Part shown: piece after piece, positions 7,045-18,787 of the stretch | How positions within the stretch are numbered: the first letter of the stretch is position 1 | Layout: each line of letters opens with the position of its first letter | DNA from: Butyriboletus loyo | Lineage: Eukaryota > Basidiomycota > Agaricomycetes > Boletales > Boletaceae | Length of the DNA stretch: 32,699 nt | Reading direction: 5' to 3' | Assembly: GCA_038093515.1 (NCBI GenBank) | Contig: JBBPSI010000260.1 | Coordinates: forward strand, 1 to 32,699 | Program-made: the position numbers and the translations under genes | Notes under the pieces: model-generated | Database searches by the model: none | Told to the model about the DNA's origin: nothing | The model's input: only the letters and a program-made list of their open reading frames with translations

Positions 7045-7085
7045 TTATAAAGATTTTAATTTAGTATCATTTATTTTTTATAGTA

Positions 7086-7157
7086 TGGAGAAAGATAGAC
7101 TCGAACTATCATTACAGTAGTGCAAGTACAGTTGATTACCAATTATCAGATTCCCCC
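7086..7157 (-). tRNA. trnA: tRNA-Ala (anticodon UGC)
   Basis: Acceptor GGGGGAA/TTTCTCC, anticodon loop CTTGCAC (one T·T mismatch in the stem), T arm ATAGTTCGAGTCTAT. First of the tRNA cluster downstream of cox2. Confidence 0.9.
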
Positions 7158-7618
7158 TTAATTACTTAATAAGTTAGAACTAAAAATACTAATTAAATTC
7201 TATAAATTCTAAATCTCTTTTAAAATAAAAATAAATTCTAAAATTTAAAAAATGTATAATATTATATATATTTAATTAGTTTTACTTTATAAAAATTATT
7301 AATAAATAACTAAATTAATATTTAGTTCGTGCTATTAAATAGATTTTCTAATTTTTATAAGATCTCATTAAAGTATATTATATATAATATTTGTAAATTA
7401 TACCTTATTATAATATAATACAATATATGCTATATTATGTTTAATTTTTTTTATAAATTAGACAAATTACAAAGGTTTACTTTCTTAAAATTAGCTTATA
7501 TAAGACTTAAATTAATTTATTAGCTTAATTCTTTCATTATAATAGGAGGGGAGCAAATTACTATTATTCTAATTTTATTAAAAATAAAATAAATTAATAA
7601 ATTAATTAATTACCTTTA
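7158..7618. other. Spacer downstream of cox2
   Basis: A 461-nt AT-rich stretch with no ORF or tRNA that I can find. Its only clear signal is the sense C-rich motif at 7545-7551. Confidence 0.6.
7545..7551 (-). promoter_or_regulatory. C-rich 3' motif of cox2
   Basis: CCCCTCC on the minus strand, about 67 nt past the cox2 stop. Confidence 0.6.
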
Positions 7619-8374
7619 TTACATTGAATCTACCCAAGCTAAGTAATCTTGAACTGAAACTGCTTCTACAGCTATAGGCATAAATCCGTGCCATGTACCA
7701 CAAATTTCTGAACATTGACCATAGAAAGTACCAGTTCTTTCAGCTAAAATAGAACTTTGATTTAATCTACCCGGTGTAGCATCAATTTTAATTCCTAATG
7801 ATGGTACAGCAAAACTATGGATTACATCTGCACCTGTCACAATTAATCTTATATGGCAATCTACAGGAATTATCATTTTATTATCTACATCTAATAATCT
7901 AAATTGACCTAATTCTAAATCTGAATCAGGGATCATATATGAATCGAATTCGATAGATTGTCCACTTTCTGTAACATAATCACTATATTCATATGACCAA
8001 TACCATTGATGACCTACTACTTTAATTGTTATAGTTGGTGAAGTTACTTCATCTAATAAATATAATAATCTAAAACTAGGAAAGGCTATTACTGTTAAAA
8101 TTAAAGCTGGTGTTATAGTCCAGATTAATTCGATTAATGTTCCATGGTTAAGGTATTTATGAGCAATAGGAGATTTATTTGAACTATAGAAATAACTAAT
8201 AGTACCTATACCCCAGAAAACACCTACACAAATAACAAGTAAGTAAAAGAAAATAGAATTATGTAAATCAATAATACCTGTAAGGGCTGGTGAAGCTGAA
8301 TCTTGGAATCCTAATTGCCAAGGTTGAGGAGCATCATTATATAAAGTATTAAAAATTGATATATTTTTTAACAT
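7619..8374 (-). CDS. cox2: Cytochrome c oxidase subunit 2
   Basis: Complex IV subunit that takes electrons from cytochrome c through the binuclear CuA centre. It has 251 residues: two N-terminal membrane helices and a C-terminal cupredoxin domain in the intermembrane space. The WYWSYEYSDY aromatic stretch (about 124-133) and the copper ligands in DVIHSF and GQCSEICGTWHGFMPI are present, including both Cys, the following His and the Met. A Trp sits before that His, where Gly or Ala is more usual. ATG start, TAA stop. It lies between rnl and the tRNA cluster on the minus strand. Confidence 0.98.
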   Translation of the reverse strand: MLKNISIFNTLYNDAPQPWQLGFQDSASPALTGIIDLHNSIFFYLLVICVGVFWGIGTISYFYSSNKSPIAHKYLNHGTLIELIWTITPALILTVIAFPSFRLLYLLDEVTSPTITIKVVGHQWYWSYEYSDYVTESGQSIEFDSYMIPDSDLELGQFRLLDVDNKMIIPVDCHIRLIVTGADVIHSFAVPSLGIKIDATPGRLNQSSILAERTGTFYGQCSEICGTWHGFMPIAVEAVSVQDYLAWVDSM

Positions 8375-9035
8375 TGTTTGTATTGAAAAAATTTTAAAAT
8401 CAATCAGTCTTAGTTTAATTTATTGTTTTAGTTTTATATATAAAACTGAGCTTTATGCCTTATAAATATAAATAAATCATATGTAGTATAAATATTATAC
8501 TTATATAAAATAAATTTATATAAAAATTAGGTATACTAAGATTTATCTTAATCAATTCTTTTATTAAAAATTTTAATTTTATTATATGTGTTTTAAATAA
8601 AATCTTTTAATAAAATCGAAGAATAAAAGGTTTGTTCCTTTTAATATAAAAATATTAATAATAATAATCTTAATTTATTATATTAATAAATAATAACTTT
8701 AATAAAATAGTTTTATATTTAAATAAGTAATAAAGTAAAGAAGTACTTCTTTACTTATTAAAAAAGTTATATTTTTTGTTTTGTTTTTTATTATTGACAA
8801 CCTAAAACATCAAGTCTATTTTAAAAATTAGTAATGCTAAACTTACGATTTTACAATCAATTCATTTGCATCCTATCTAAGAAATGATCTATTTCTTTAT
8901 TTATGGATTTTTAGTCTCTTTGTGTATTATTACAATATTTGTAACTCGTATTGTTAAATATACGTAATATACATATATATTTATAATACTTTCTATCAAT
9001 TTAGAATAACTAAAGTATAAAATTGTAGTATATAT
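8375..9035. other. Spacer between rnl and cox2
   Basis: About 660 nt without a recognisable gene. It contains a 24-bp perfect palindrome at 8733-8756 and T/G-rich simple sequence near 8775. On the minus strand it would be the rnl trailer and cox2 leader. No C-rich motif is seen here. Confidence 0.6.
8733..8756. repeat. 24-bp perfect palindrome
   Basis: The twelve bases 8733-8744 (AAGTAAAGAAGT) are followed directly by their reverse complement. It lies between the rnl 3' end and cox2, so it may act in RNA processing or as a cruciform. Confidence 0.85.
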
Positions 9036-12000
9036 ATTTTATACCGATTACAAGAAACGATTAATATTAGGAAAGTAATAATAACCACTCGTGATAGCTT
9101 ACAAAGAGAAATCCATTGATAGTATCTAGGGGATAGATTCGAACTTGATATACTTTCAGTAATTATCTAATATGTTTGTGGCTACCCAACTATGCAAAGT
9201 TTAATAATTTGATTAAGTTAATTAATAACTTAATTAACAAATTTGTTAAATATTACAATTGGTACACTAGAGAAACACAGCCTATTGGTCCTTTCGTACT
9301 AGAAGGTCTCCCCCTTTTTACTATTTGTTCCTCAAAAGGATAGGGACCATACTGACTCACGTCGTATTAAACCCAACTCATGTAATTTTTTAATCGGCGA
9401 ACAGCCGAACCCTTCCAAGGTTTTGCCCCTGGAGGATAAATTAAGTCGACATCGAGGTCCCAAACAGCCAGGACAATGTGTACTCTCGCTGGCTATTAGG
9501 CTGTTATCCCCAGCGTAACTTTTATCAATTGATCCCTGTCTATTCCATAATATAGCAAGGGGTCACTATGCCCTACTTACGTATCTGTTCGACTATTAAG
9601 TCTTTCAGTTAAGCATGCTTACCGTCATTGCACTCTACAGAACCTTTCATGGTTCATTAACTTCCATTTAATGTCTAGCATACCTTATTAATGAAATATA
9701 AAAATTGATTTTAAAGTAATTATTATTAAATAATAATTACCAATATAAAATTATTTGTCAGTATATTTACCATTTAAATAAATAGTAAATATGATCTAAA
9801 TTTTTTATCTATTTGGATGTACTTTGCTACTCTATTAAAGACGACCGCCCCAGTCAAACTGCCAACTAGTCAGCTATTTCCTCTTAAATTTTATAAATAA
9901 GAAGATAAATACTAGTTCCACCTCAGACCTAAGGTTTTCCATAGATGTCTAATCGACTCCCTATTATCTGTATAACCGAGGTTATAGAACTTTTTATATG
10001 ATAACTAGCTACAGTAAAGCTGCATGGGGTCTTCCCGTCCTCTTTGAGGTAACCCGCATCTGCACGGGTAATTCAATTTCACTGAGCAAGTTGTAGAGAC
10101 AGTGAAGCCATCGTTAAATTATTGATACCGGACCACATTTAATGGCCAATTTATTTTGCTACCTTAGGATCCTCATAGTTAAGACCGCTATTAACCAATT
10201 TTTTGTAAAGAAACAGTTACCCATTATTATTACTTATTAATATGGCATTGGGCAAATCTCACTACCTATACTATTATTTTCATAATTGCAGATAGTTGTG
10301 TTTTTAGTAAACAGTCGGGGCTTCCGATTTTGTGCCACCATATAAATAAATTAATAGGATTTATTAACTTACTAAAATTCATGGTTCCTCTTCTTGTCGA
10401 ACTTATGAGGATAATTTGCCGAGTTCCTTAACAACTTTTAGCTCTACGCCTTAGTATACTCTACCTACGAACCTGTGTCGGCTTAGGGTACGGTTGTGCT
10501 TAGAAACTATACTTAAATAAAACTAGCCTAAATCATTAAATTAATTATTAATCAGCTCTCACTAAATTATATAAATTAATTTAACTTCTACTAATTTAGG
10601 TTTTTTTGCTTATACTATATATAAATATAAAATAGATAATAATAATCAAATGACTAGTTTGATCTTATTTAAATATTATTTATATTATTTTTGATATTAA
10701 GATTTTAGAGTATTCACTCTAAAATTTATAAAATTATAAGACTAAATTAGAATATAGTATCGAAGTTATTCAAAACATCTTTTTCCTGGCCCCAATTATA
10801 TAAAATTCGACTATAATATTTTTATTATAAAGATTATAATTATATTAAATATTCACTTAATATAATACAAGAACAATTCAATATTAAATCTAATAAACTG
10901 TCTTATTTTTTATTAAAGTTAAACTTCTATCTTTATAATTTAGTATAAAGAAATTCTATGTGTAAAATTTTATTATCCATGTGGACTTTCAAAGCTATAC
11001 TCATCAGTCAAAACGTTGGTTTTGTACCTTAGAGACCGCATTAACATTAGTAGATTCAATCTTTAGCTAATAACCCTTTCGTATTCGGCGAGAAAGTTTA
11101 AACTTTCTTTTTACGTTACTCATGTCAGCATTCTCTCTTCAGATTCCTATTTTATAAACAATGTCACACTGTCAATTTTAGGTTTGTATTCCTTTCCTAG
11201 AGGAATATTATCTTTGAATTATCTGAATGTTCTACTACCTAGATTTTAAATATAGAATAAATTTCTATCTTTAAAATTAACACGATATCGGTTGATTATT
11301 TTAGACCCGTTAAATCTTCGGAGCAACAATCTAAAGGCTGATACGTTGATACACGTTCATTATAAGTAGCGACTACCAGGCTCACTTTTCAACTGCATTC
11401 AATTTGTCACTTCCTTTATTTCACTTAATAATCATTCGGGACCTTAATCAGTGTTCACGGCTGTTTCCGTCTTGACTATCCAACTTATCATGAATAGTCT
11501 GAATATCTACCATCTATTTATGTAATTCCGAGATTTATTTCCATTGGTAAGATTTTTAAGTCCCCGCAAATTAAACTCCTATTAAAATTAATTAATATTT
11601 GTATGGAATTACCGTGCTGTACCTCCATAAATATTGTGTAGATGTCATACTAAAATATGTTTCGTAGAAAACCAGCTATCACCAGGTCAGATTGGCATTT
11701 CACCGCTTTCCAAAAATCTTCGGAGAATAATGCAACATTCACCCGTTCGATCCTTTATTAATCTGTTCTTGGAAAGATCACCTGGCTTCGGGTCTAATAG
11801 CAGTAACTTAACCCATATTATTTTGTTATATAGTCGCTTTCGCTTAGGCTTTAAACCTTGCTACTTCTATTAACTTGCTGACCCATTATGCAAAAGGTAC
11901 GCCATTGTCACGTTCCAAATTTTCATTTTGTGACTTTGACTGCTTATAGAGTTACTAATTCATGATCTATTTCACTGCGTGTTATTTACATTCGTTCGAA

Positions 12001-12850
12001 CATTGTCCGATAAGAACTAATACTTATTGTATCTTTATTTCTATTTTTACAATAAATATTATTCTACACTCTTTTCAACTTTTCCCTCACGGTACTTTTC
12101 ACTATCGCTAAATTTATAAATACTTAGCCTTAGAGGATGGTTCCCCTATATTCCGACAAGTTTACTCTCATCGTACTTAAATAATAAAATCTAACCTATA
12201 AAATACAGGTCTCATTATAAATTCACCTTCTTAGTTGTAATCGTAATTACTATGTAAAATTTATATTATATAGAAAAAGATTAATTTTTCAAAATAATAT
12301 AATTAATCATATCTATCTATATTCATCAAGCATTTATTTATTACAAATAATAAATATTTAATTATTAGTTGCAATAATATAAATTATATAAAATATTATA
12401 TTAGCAATATTCCTTCTTTAAATTTAATTAAAAATTTAATTTCTTTGACTAATTCATATATTTTTAACTTAATTTTAATTTTTATTATACAAGCTATAAG
12501 TGAAATTAATTCATTAAGTTTACTTTAATGTTATAGTGATAATTTTTTTATTATAGGTTAGATTTTGGCTAATCCGATTTCACTCACCATTACTTTCGGA
12601 GTCTCGGTTGATTTCCTTTCCTTTCCTTATTGAAATGTTTTACTTCAGGAAGTAAGAATAAAAAGGTTTCCCTTAGGATTGTCTCATTTCGTAATTTTCT
12701 TTTTTATAATAAAATTATAGTTATATAATTTATTCTTTATAAGTAATATGTAGACTTTTGGCTATGGAGCCTCCTTTTATATAAATTTGCTAGTAATCCT
12801 TAATAACCCCTTTAAAATACTCATTAATTATTTAATAATTATTTGATGTT
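9036..12850 (-). rRNA. rnl: Large-subunit ribosomal RNA
   Basis: Mitochondrial LSU rRNA of about 3.8 kb on the minus strand. Landmarks as minus-strand sequence: AGGAGGCTCCATAGCC near 12770 (5' domain); GAAATCAACCGAGACTCCG near 12600; the peptidyl-transferase block GCTGGGGATAACAGCC near 9500-9517; the sarcin-ricin loop AGTACGAAAGGACC at 9287-9300; GGTAGCCACAAACATATTAG near 9170-9195 with CTGAAAGTAT near 9155. The 3' end is placed near 9036 by the last recognisable domain VI sequence. The conserved blocks run without an intron at the common site near the peptidyl-transferase centre. Long AT-rich expansions occur near 10500-10970 and 12250-12500. The ends are estimates. Confidence 0.95.
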
Positions 12851-12963
12851 GTACAATATTGTCATCGATACTTTTATATTTTGTATTAAAAAAAATGTTT
12901 AAAACATAAACAAAAATTAATAATAAAAAAAAATCAAACAATAACTAATAAAAACATAAAAGA

Positions 12964-13038
12964 GGTAGGATTAGTTTAATTGGTTAAAATGACGTCTTGT
13001 GGCGACGATGTTCAGAGTTCGAGTCTCCGATTCTACCC
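12964..13038 (+). tRNA. trnH: tRNA-His (anticodon GUG)
   Basis: Acceptor GGTAGGA/TTCTACC, anticodon loop TTGTGGC on stem CGTC/GACG, T loop TTCGAGT, and C at the discriminator position as expected for tRNA-His. It is the only plus-strand gene between rnl and the minus-strand CAU tRNA. Confidence 0.93.
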
Positions 13039-13116
13039 TTATAATTAGTTTATATTTTTTCTTTAAAAGAACAAATTCCTCTAAGATTAAATTGAATATT
13101 TATTGTTTATTTGTTT

Positions 13117-13187
13117 TACCGAAAAAAGGAATTGAACCTTTGTTTTACCATCATGAAGGGTACGTTCTACCGTTAAACTATTTCAGT
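13117..13187 (-). tRNA. trnM: tRNA with anticodon CAU, probably elongator tRNA-Met
   Basis: Acceptor ACTGAAA/TTTCGGT, anticodon loop TTCATGA, T arm AAAGGTTCAATTCCTTT. One of three CAU tRNAs; the elongator role is assigned by elimination. Confidence 0.85.
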
Positions 13188-13478
13188 TAAAGAATTAAAT
13201 ATACAGAGAATAAAATTAATAATACAAATTAGAAAATAAATGAGTTAGAATAAATATCTATAAGACAGTTTTTGTTAATATAAATTTGTCTGATTGATCT
13301 AATATTAATGTTTATATCAGGTTAAATAAAGGGTTTTCTATTTTTCAAAATTAAATTCTTTTTAAATAAATTAACAAACTTTAGTGTTAGATTTTTTTAT
13401 CTTTAATTTAATTTAATATTTTCTCTTAGAGTTCCACCAAATTACTTCGTATTTTGCACTAAAACTTTATTTATATTA

Positions 13479-13507
13479 AAATTAATAATTTTAATAATTA
13501 TTAATTT
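13479..13507. repeat. 12-bp inverted repeat
   Basis: Perfect stem AAATTAATAATT with its complement and the loop TTAAT, built from A and T only. It may be an RNA hairpin in the atp6 trailer or chance in AT-rich DNA. Confidence 0.6.
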
Positions 13508-13688
13508 ATACCTTGAACCTTCCTAAATTTATCCTGTGTTATTACTAAAAATGTGAAGTAATTAATAAAACACAATTAAGTTTAAATCCCAGTTTTAGAC
13601 TTCTAAACTCTCTTTTAACTTTATATTTAATATACTTAATAAATTTAATTTTTATATTATATAAATTACTATGAAAATACAAATATTC

Positions 13689-13695
13689 GGAGGGG
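13689..13695 (-). promoter_or_regulatory. C-rich 3' motif of atp6
   Basis: CCCCTCC on the minus strand only about 21 nt past the atp6 stop, the shortest spacing of the set. Confidence 0.6.
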
Positions 13696-13716
13696 TGAAA
13701 TAAATAAAATTAAAGA

Positions 13717-14520
13717 TTAATGTAATTCGATAGCATCTTTAATATAAGAACATACTAGAAGAACGAATACATAAGCTTGGATAAATGATACAGCTAATTC
13801 TAATCCTGTAATAGCTAAGAATAAAGTAAATGGTAATAAAGTTAATACAAATATTATTAATCCACCTGAGAACATTTTAAATAAGAATGTAGATAAGATT
13901 TTTAATAATGTATGACCAGCTACCATATTAGCAAATAATCTTATACCTAATGAGAAAGCTCTAGCTAGATAACTAATTAATTCAATTAAAACTAATAAAG
14001 GAACTAAAGCTAAAGGTGTACCAGAAGGAATAAAGAATGAGAAAAAGTGAATTTTATGAATAGATAATCCTAAAATAGTTACACCTATTAATATAGTAAA
14101 AGATAATCCTATTGATACTATTATTGAGGTTGTTATAGTAAATGTATAAGGTATATTACCAACTAAATTAGAACATAATATAAATAAGAATAAAGAATAG
14201 ATAAATGGTAAATAAACTTCTCTACCTATTTGATCTCTTACTATAGTATTAATACTTGAAAATAAACTTTCTAATAAAATACTTTCTTTATTTGGTATTA
14301 ATTTCATTTTGTTATTAAAATTTAAACTAGTTTTATTTTTTCCATTATTTTGGTGTATAAATAAAATAAGTGATATTACTAATGTTGTAAATAAAGCTGA
14401 ATTTGTAAGAGAAAAAGATGTATTAAAAAATAAAGGAGAATTATAACTAGCTAAACTAACAACTTCAAATTGTTCTAGTGGAGAATTTATAAATAAATTA
14501 TTTAAGTTATTTAAGAACAT
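13717..14520 (-). CDS. atp6: ATP synthase subunit a (subunit 6)
   Basis: F0 stator subunit that forms the proton half-channels against the atp9 ring. It has 267 residues and several membrane helices. The essential arginine is Arg194 in SLGIRLFANM, with Glu180 in VLIELISY and SGTPLAL (about 166-172) in the preceding segment. ATG start, TAA stop. It lies downstream of cox1 on the minus strand. atp8, often its neighbour, is instead upstream of the cox1 tRNA cluster. Confidence 0.98.
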   Translation of the reverse strand: MFLNNLNNLFINSPLEQFEVVSLASYNSPLFFNTSFSLTNSALFTTLVISLILFIHQNNGKNKTSLNFNNKMKLIPNKESILLESLFSSINTIVRDQIGREVYLPFIYSLFLFILCSNLVGNIPYTFTITTSIIVSIGLSFTILIGVTILGLSIHKIHFFSFFIPSGTPLALVPLLVLIELISYLARAFSLGIRLFANMVAGHTLLKILSTFLFKMFSGGLIIFVLTLLPFTLFLAITGLELAVSFIQAYVFVLLVCSYIKDAIELH

Positions 14521-15065
14521 TATTTTTTATATTAATTTTTTATTGATTGTGTGCTTAGTTTTAATAAAATACTTAATCTATATGAAAAAATGAAAATTCA
14601 GATACTTATACTTTTAGTATTAAATTTTAAAATGAGATAAATTATTATAAAATTACTAAAAAGTAATATAATAACTCTTATTACTTTAATACTATTTTAA
14701 ATAATCTTATATTAAGAATAAAGTTAATTAATTTATTCTTATCTATATATGATATCTTGCTTATTTATCTTTAATTTTTATATTATTTATACCATTTTTA
14801 ATCAACATATTTCTAATTAGTTAATTAATTAAATTAAAGATGATACTTTAATACTATAACAAATATTATTATAATGTTATTAATTTTATTTAAGGAGGGG
14901 ATTTTTATATAAAATATTAGTTAATAATATAACATTTAGTTCTATACTTTATTGCCTATAAACTTAAAAAGCATAATCTTTTGTTTATGTCAAATTTCAT
15001 AGAGATATAAATATATTATTTTTATATTAGATTAAAATTTTAATTAATATAATTATTTTAAATAA
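14521..15065. other. Spacer between cox1 and atp6
   Basis: A 545-nt spacer with no ORF that I can assign. The cox1 C-rich motif is at 14894-14900. Confidence 0.6.
14894..14900 (-). promoter_or_regulatory. C-rich 3' motif of cox1
   Basis: CCCCTCC on the minus strand, about 165 nt past the cox1 stop. A short ATTTTAT/ATAAAAT inverted repeat brackets it. Confidence 0.6.
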
Positions 15066-16694
<1,629 letters not shown>

Positions 16695-16789
16695 CTAAAA
16701 AAGCCCTTATTTTTCTAAAAATAGAATATATATAAAATATTAAATTATATATATAAAAATATATTGATTATACACTTTTAAATGTTTAA

Positions 16790-16814
16790 TGTTTATGTTT
16801 AATGTTTATGAAAT
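16790..16814. repeat. Short tandem repeat upstream of cox1
   Basis: Two copies of a unit like GTTTAATGTTTAT in the cox1 5' region (coordinates approximate). Confidence 0.6.
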
Positions 16815-16848
16815 ATAAATTTTTATAATCTTTTTATTTGTAATAAAT

Positions 16849-16930
16849 CGGAATAGAGGCGATTCGAACACCCAAGAGTTGCCCCAGAACAATTAGCAAT
16901 TGCCTTATCTTTCCAAATGATTACTATTCC
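16849..16930 (-). tRNA. trnS(gcu): tRNA-Ser (anticodon GCU)
   Basis: Acceptor GGAATAG/CTATTCC, anticodon loop TTGCTAA, a long variable arm, T loop TTCGAAT, discriminator G. Confidence 0.92.
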
Positions 16931-16973
16931 TCTAATCACGATCAAATATGAAAGCATAAATTTATTTCTTTTT

Positions 16974-17044
16974 TAGTCTTTACCAGATTCGAACTGGTAC
17001 TATTATCGTGAAGGGATAATGTTCTACCATTATACTAAAAGACC
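16974..17044 (-). tRNA. trnE: tRNA-Glu (anticodon UUC) with C33
   Basis: Acceptor GGTCTTT/AAAGACT, anticodon stem TTATC/GATAA, T arm ACCAGTTCGAATCTGGT. The loop reads CCTTCAC, so the residue before the anticodon is C rather than the nearly universal U33. Confidence 0.9.
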
Positions 17045-17071
17045 TAATAAATTTAGAATAATAGTATAAAT

Positions 17072-17143
17072 GTGCGAATTTTGGGTTTGAACCAAAACTT
17101 ACAGTTGATGAGACTGTCGTGCGGACCTTTACACTATATCGCA
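17072..17143 (-). tRNA. trnM: tRNA with anticodon CAU, probably initiator tRNA-fMet
   Basis: Begins TGCGATATAGTGTAA, similar to fungal mitochondrial initiator tRNAs. Anticodon stem ACAGT/ACTGT with loop CTCATCA, T arm TTTGGTTCAAACCCAAA. The two inner acceptor pairs are mismatched. The initiator role is inferred from resemblance. Confidence 0.85.
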
Positions 17144-17204
17144 TAGTAAATATATATAATATAAATTATATAATTTTTATGAACACTATCATTGAAACAT
17201 CTAT

Positions 17205-17290
17205 TACAAACAAAGAGACTCGAACTCTTAAGGAATTACTTCCACTCCTGCTTAAGAGGAGATTGTTTACCAAAATTTCAACATGTTTGC
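17205..17290 (-). tRNA. trnL(uaa): tRNA-Leu (anticodon UAA)
   Basis: Acceptor GCAAACA/TGTTTGT, anticodon stem CTCCT/AGGAG with loop CTTAAGC, a long variable arm, T loop TTCGAGT. It reads UUA, the dominant leucine codon here. Confidence 0.94.
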
Positions 17291-17374
17291 AAAGTTATAT
17301 TATTTTTAAATATATAATTTTTTTATATTCACTTCTTTTAGTTTAAATATTAATTTTTAGTTGGTAATTTCTTT

Positions 17375-17447
17375 AGGTGTCAAGAGGAATTGAACCTCTG
17401 AATAAGGTATTAACAGTACCCCGCAATAACCACTCTGCCATAACACC
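17375..17447 (-). tRNA. trnN: tRNA-Asn (anticodon GUU)
   Basis: Acceptor GGTGTTA/TGACACC, anticodon stem GGGTA/TACCT with loop CTGTTAA, T arm AGAGGTTCAATTCCTCT. Confidence 0.93.
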
Positions 17448-17504
17448 GTATAAAGAGATAAGATTATTTTATACTTATTATAATAAAATGAAATTCACAT
17501 TTAT

Positions 17505-17578
17505 TATGGTAGGCGCGACTCGAACACGCTTCTTCTCCCACCCAAAGGGAGTGATTAATCCAGTTCATCTTCTACCAT
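17505..17578 (-). tRNA. trnP: tRNA-Pro (anticodon UGG)
   Basis: Acceptor ATGGTAG/CTACCAT, anticodon stem CTCCC/GGGAG with loop TTTGGGT, T arm GCGTGTTCGAGTCGCGC. Confidence 0.94.
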
Positions 17579-17952
17579 TTTTTATTTTTAATCTTCAAAT
17601 TTACTTAACTCTTTTAAAATAAAACTAATAAAAATATTAAGAATATTTCATATTAAAGTAATATATTAAATAAATTTAATGAATTATAAGGTTTTACCTT
17701 TCTAATCATAGAAACTGTCACACCTAAATTAATATTTAATAGTAATATTTATCATAAAATTTATTAGAATTAAGGTTTAATTAGGAGGGGAATTAAATAT
17801 TAATTTGTTTTCTTATTTACACATGAGATAAATTTTATTATATATACACAAAAAATATAAGGTTAAACATGATCCTATTAATGGGAATTGATTTAGCCTC
17901 AATCTCAGTTTAGTATATAGAATTTGCCTTTACTTAGATATTTTATTGTTAA
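17579..17952. other. Spacer between atp8 and trnP
   Basis: A 374-nt spacer holding only the atp8 C-rich motif. Confidence 0.6.
17784..17790 (-). promoter_or_regulatory. C-rich 3' motif of atp8
   Basis: CCCCTCC on the minus strand about 162 nt past the atp8 stop, in the loop of a 7-bp TTTAATT/AATTAAA stem. Confidence 0.6.
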
Positions 17953-18114
17953 CTATTTATCAGTATTAGCTAATTTTGTGATATATACTCTTATTACTTG
18001 TTGTAATGTAAAATAAGGTAACACAGATTTAGACATTATAAAAATTAAATAAATTATAGCTAATAAAGCAAAAGATAATTGATTTACAAAATAAAATGGG
18101 ATAAGTTGTGGCAT
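17953..18114 (-). CDS. atp8: ATP synthase subunit 8
   Basis: Small F0 stator subunit, 53 residues. The reading [13 protein letters not shown] is the diagnostic fungal N-terminus. One membrane helix (about residues 14-27) and a basic C-terminal tail follow, with the family's LPYF motif at 32-35. ATG at 18114, stop TAG, the only TAG used among the protein genes. It is short and easily missed. It opens the minus-strand block, facing trnC and nad1 across the divergent spacer, and is separated from atp6 by cox1 and six tRNAs. Confidence 0.96.
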   Translation of the reverse strand: MPQLIPFYFVNQLSFALLAIIYLIFIMSKSVLPYFTLQQVIRVYITKLANTDK

Positions 18115-18697
18115 ATATAATTTATAAATTTCTTCTATATTTGGCTCTTTAATGAACTATCTCTACCGTTTATTTTAAAAATATCATTAATATTTAAAAT
18201 AAAGTATAAGATAAATAATAATTTATATTTTTATTAAATATATTATAGTATTTACCATTAAATGAGATAATGAGGGTTTTATTTAATTAAACTGTTTTAA
18301 TTAAATATTATAAAAATAAATTACTTACAATATATACTGTAAAGATCTTTTTATTTTAAATAAAATCTTGTAAAAAAACTTAAAGACCTTTACTAAATGT
18401 AGTCTAATTATAGTAAAGATCCTTTGTTCACCTTGAAAATAATAAATTTATTCTAAGATTAAGTTATTAATAAAATGTAGAGAGAATTATCTCTACACTT
18501 TTATCTGTATCTTTAAAAGATAAATTCTTTATTATATTAATTATTAAAAATAGAATATAGATATATTATAAAAGTAGTTAATTTAATTTTTAATAAAAAT
18601 TTGATTATTTTAAGATAAATAAATAATACTATAAGAATAGAAAACCCTCAAAACAAATAAAATAACCAAATTGTTCAAAATTGTTTGTTTATATTAA
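18115..18697. promoter_or_regulatory. Divergent spacer, candidate promoter or origin region
   Basis: A 583-nt spacer from which both strand blocks point away (atp8 on minus, trnC-trnR-nad1 on plus). It holds repeated GTAAAGATC(T/C)TTT elements at about 18339 and 18413, a CTTTACT/AGTAAAG stem (18388-18418), and a perfect 8-bp hairpin TGTAGAGA/TCTCTACA (18476-18497). I see no ORF. The regulatory role is inferred from layout only. Confidence 0.45.
18476..18497. repeat. 8-bp hairpin in the divergent spacer
   Basis: Perfect stem TGTAGAGA/TCTCTACA with the loop GAATTA. Unlike the A/T-only inverted repeats elsewhere, it contains three G-C pairs. Confidence 0.7.
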
Positions 18698-18773
18698 GGG
18701 TTAAGTTTACAGATGGTTCTGTAGTAAACCTGCAAAGTTTAATAATTTAAAGGTTCAATTCCTTCTTAACTCT
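18698..18773 (+). tRNA. trnC: tRNA-Cys (anticodon GCA)
   Basis: Acceptor GGGTTAA/TTAACTC, D arm TAC/GTA, anticodon stem TAAAC/GTTTA with loop CTGCAAA, T loop TTCAATT. Confidence 0.91.
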
Positions 18774-18787
18774 CTAATAATTTCTAA

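Larger units (their letters stand above)
13188..13716. other. Spacer between trnM and atp6
   Basis: A 529-nt AT-rich spacer. It holds a 12-bp perfect stem with a 5-nt loop at 13479-13507 and, near its right end, the atp6 C-rich motif. I found no gene. Confidence 0.6.

Noticed and set aside
7700..7720. Trp before the copper-binding His in cox2 (GTWHGFMPI)
   Set aside because: An uncommon residue, but the copper ligands are intact and a single substitution is not evidence of altered function.
9125..9200. tRNA-like stretch with ATTCGAAC and TGATAT near the rnl 3' end
   Set aside because: It has no proper cloverleaf, and the sequence aligns with domain VI of LSU rRNA.
9287..9300. Sarcin-ricin loop with GAAA instead of GAGA
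   Set aside because: This form is common in mitochondrial LSU rRNAs, so it is not unusual here.
11634..11873. 79-codon frame inside rnl
   Set aside because: It lies on the antisense strand of conserved rRNA sequence.
12999..13190. 63-codon plus-strand frame
   Set aside because: It overlaps trnH and the minus-strand trnM; the apparent protein is tRNA sequence.
13190..13716. Possible RNase P RNA gene in the larger spacers
   Set aside because: I searched by eye for the conserved GAAAGTC and ACAGAAA cores in the long spacers and found no convincing pair. A covariance search would settle whether rnpB is absent.
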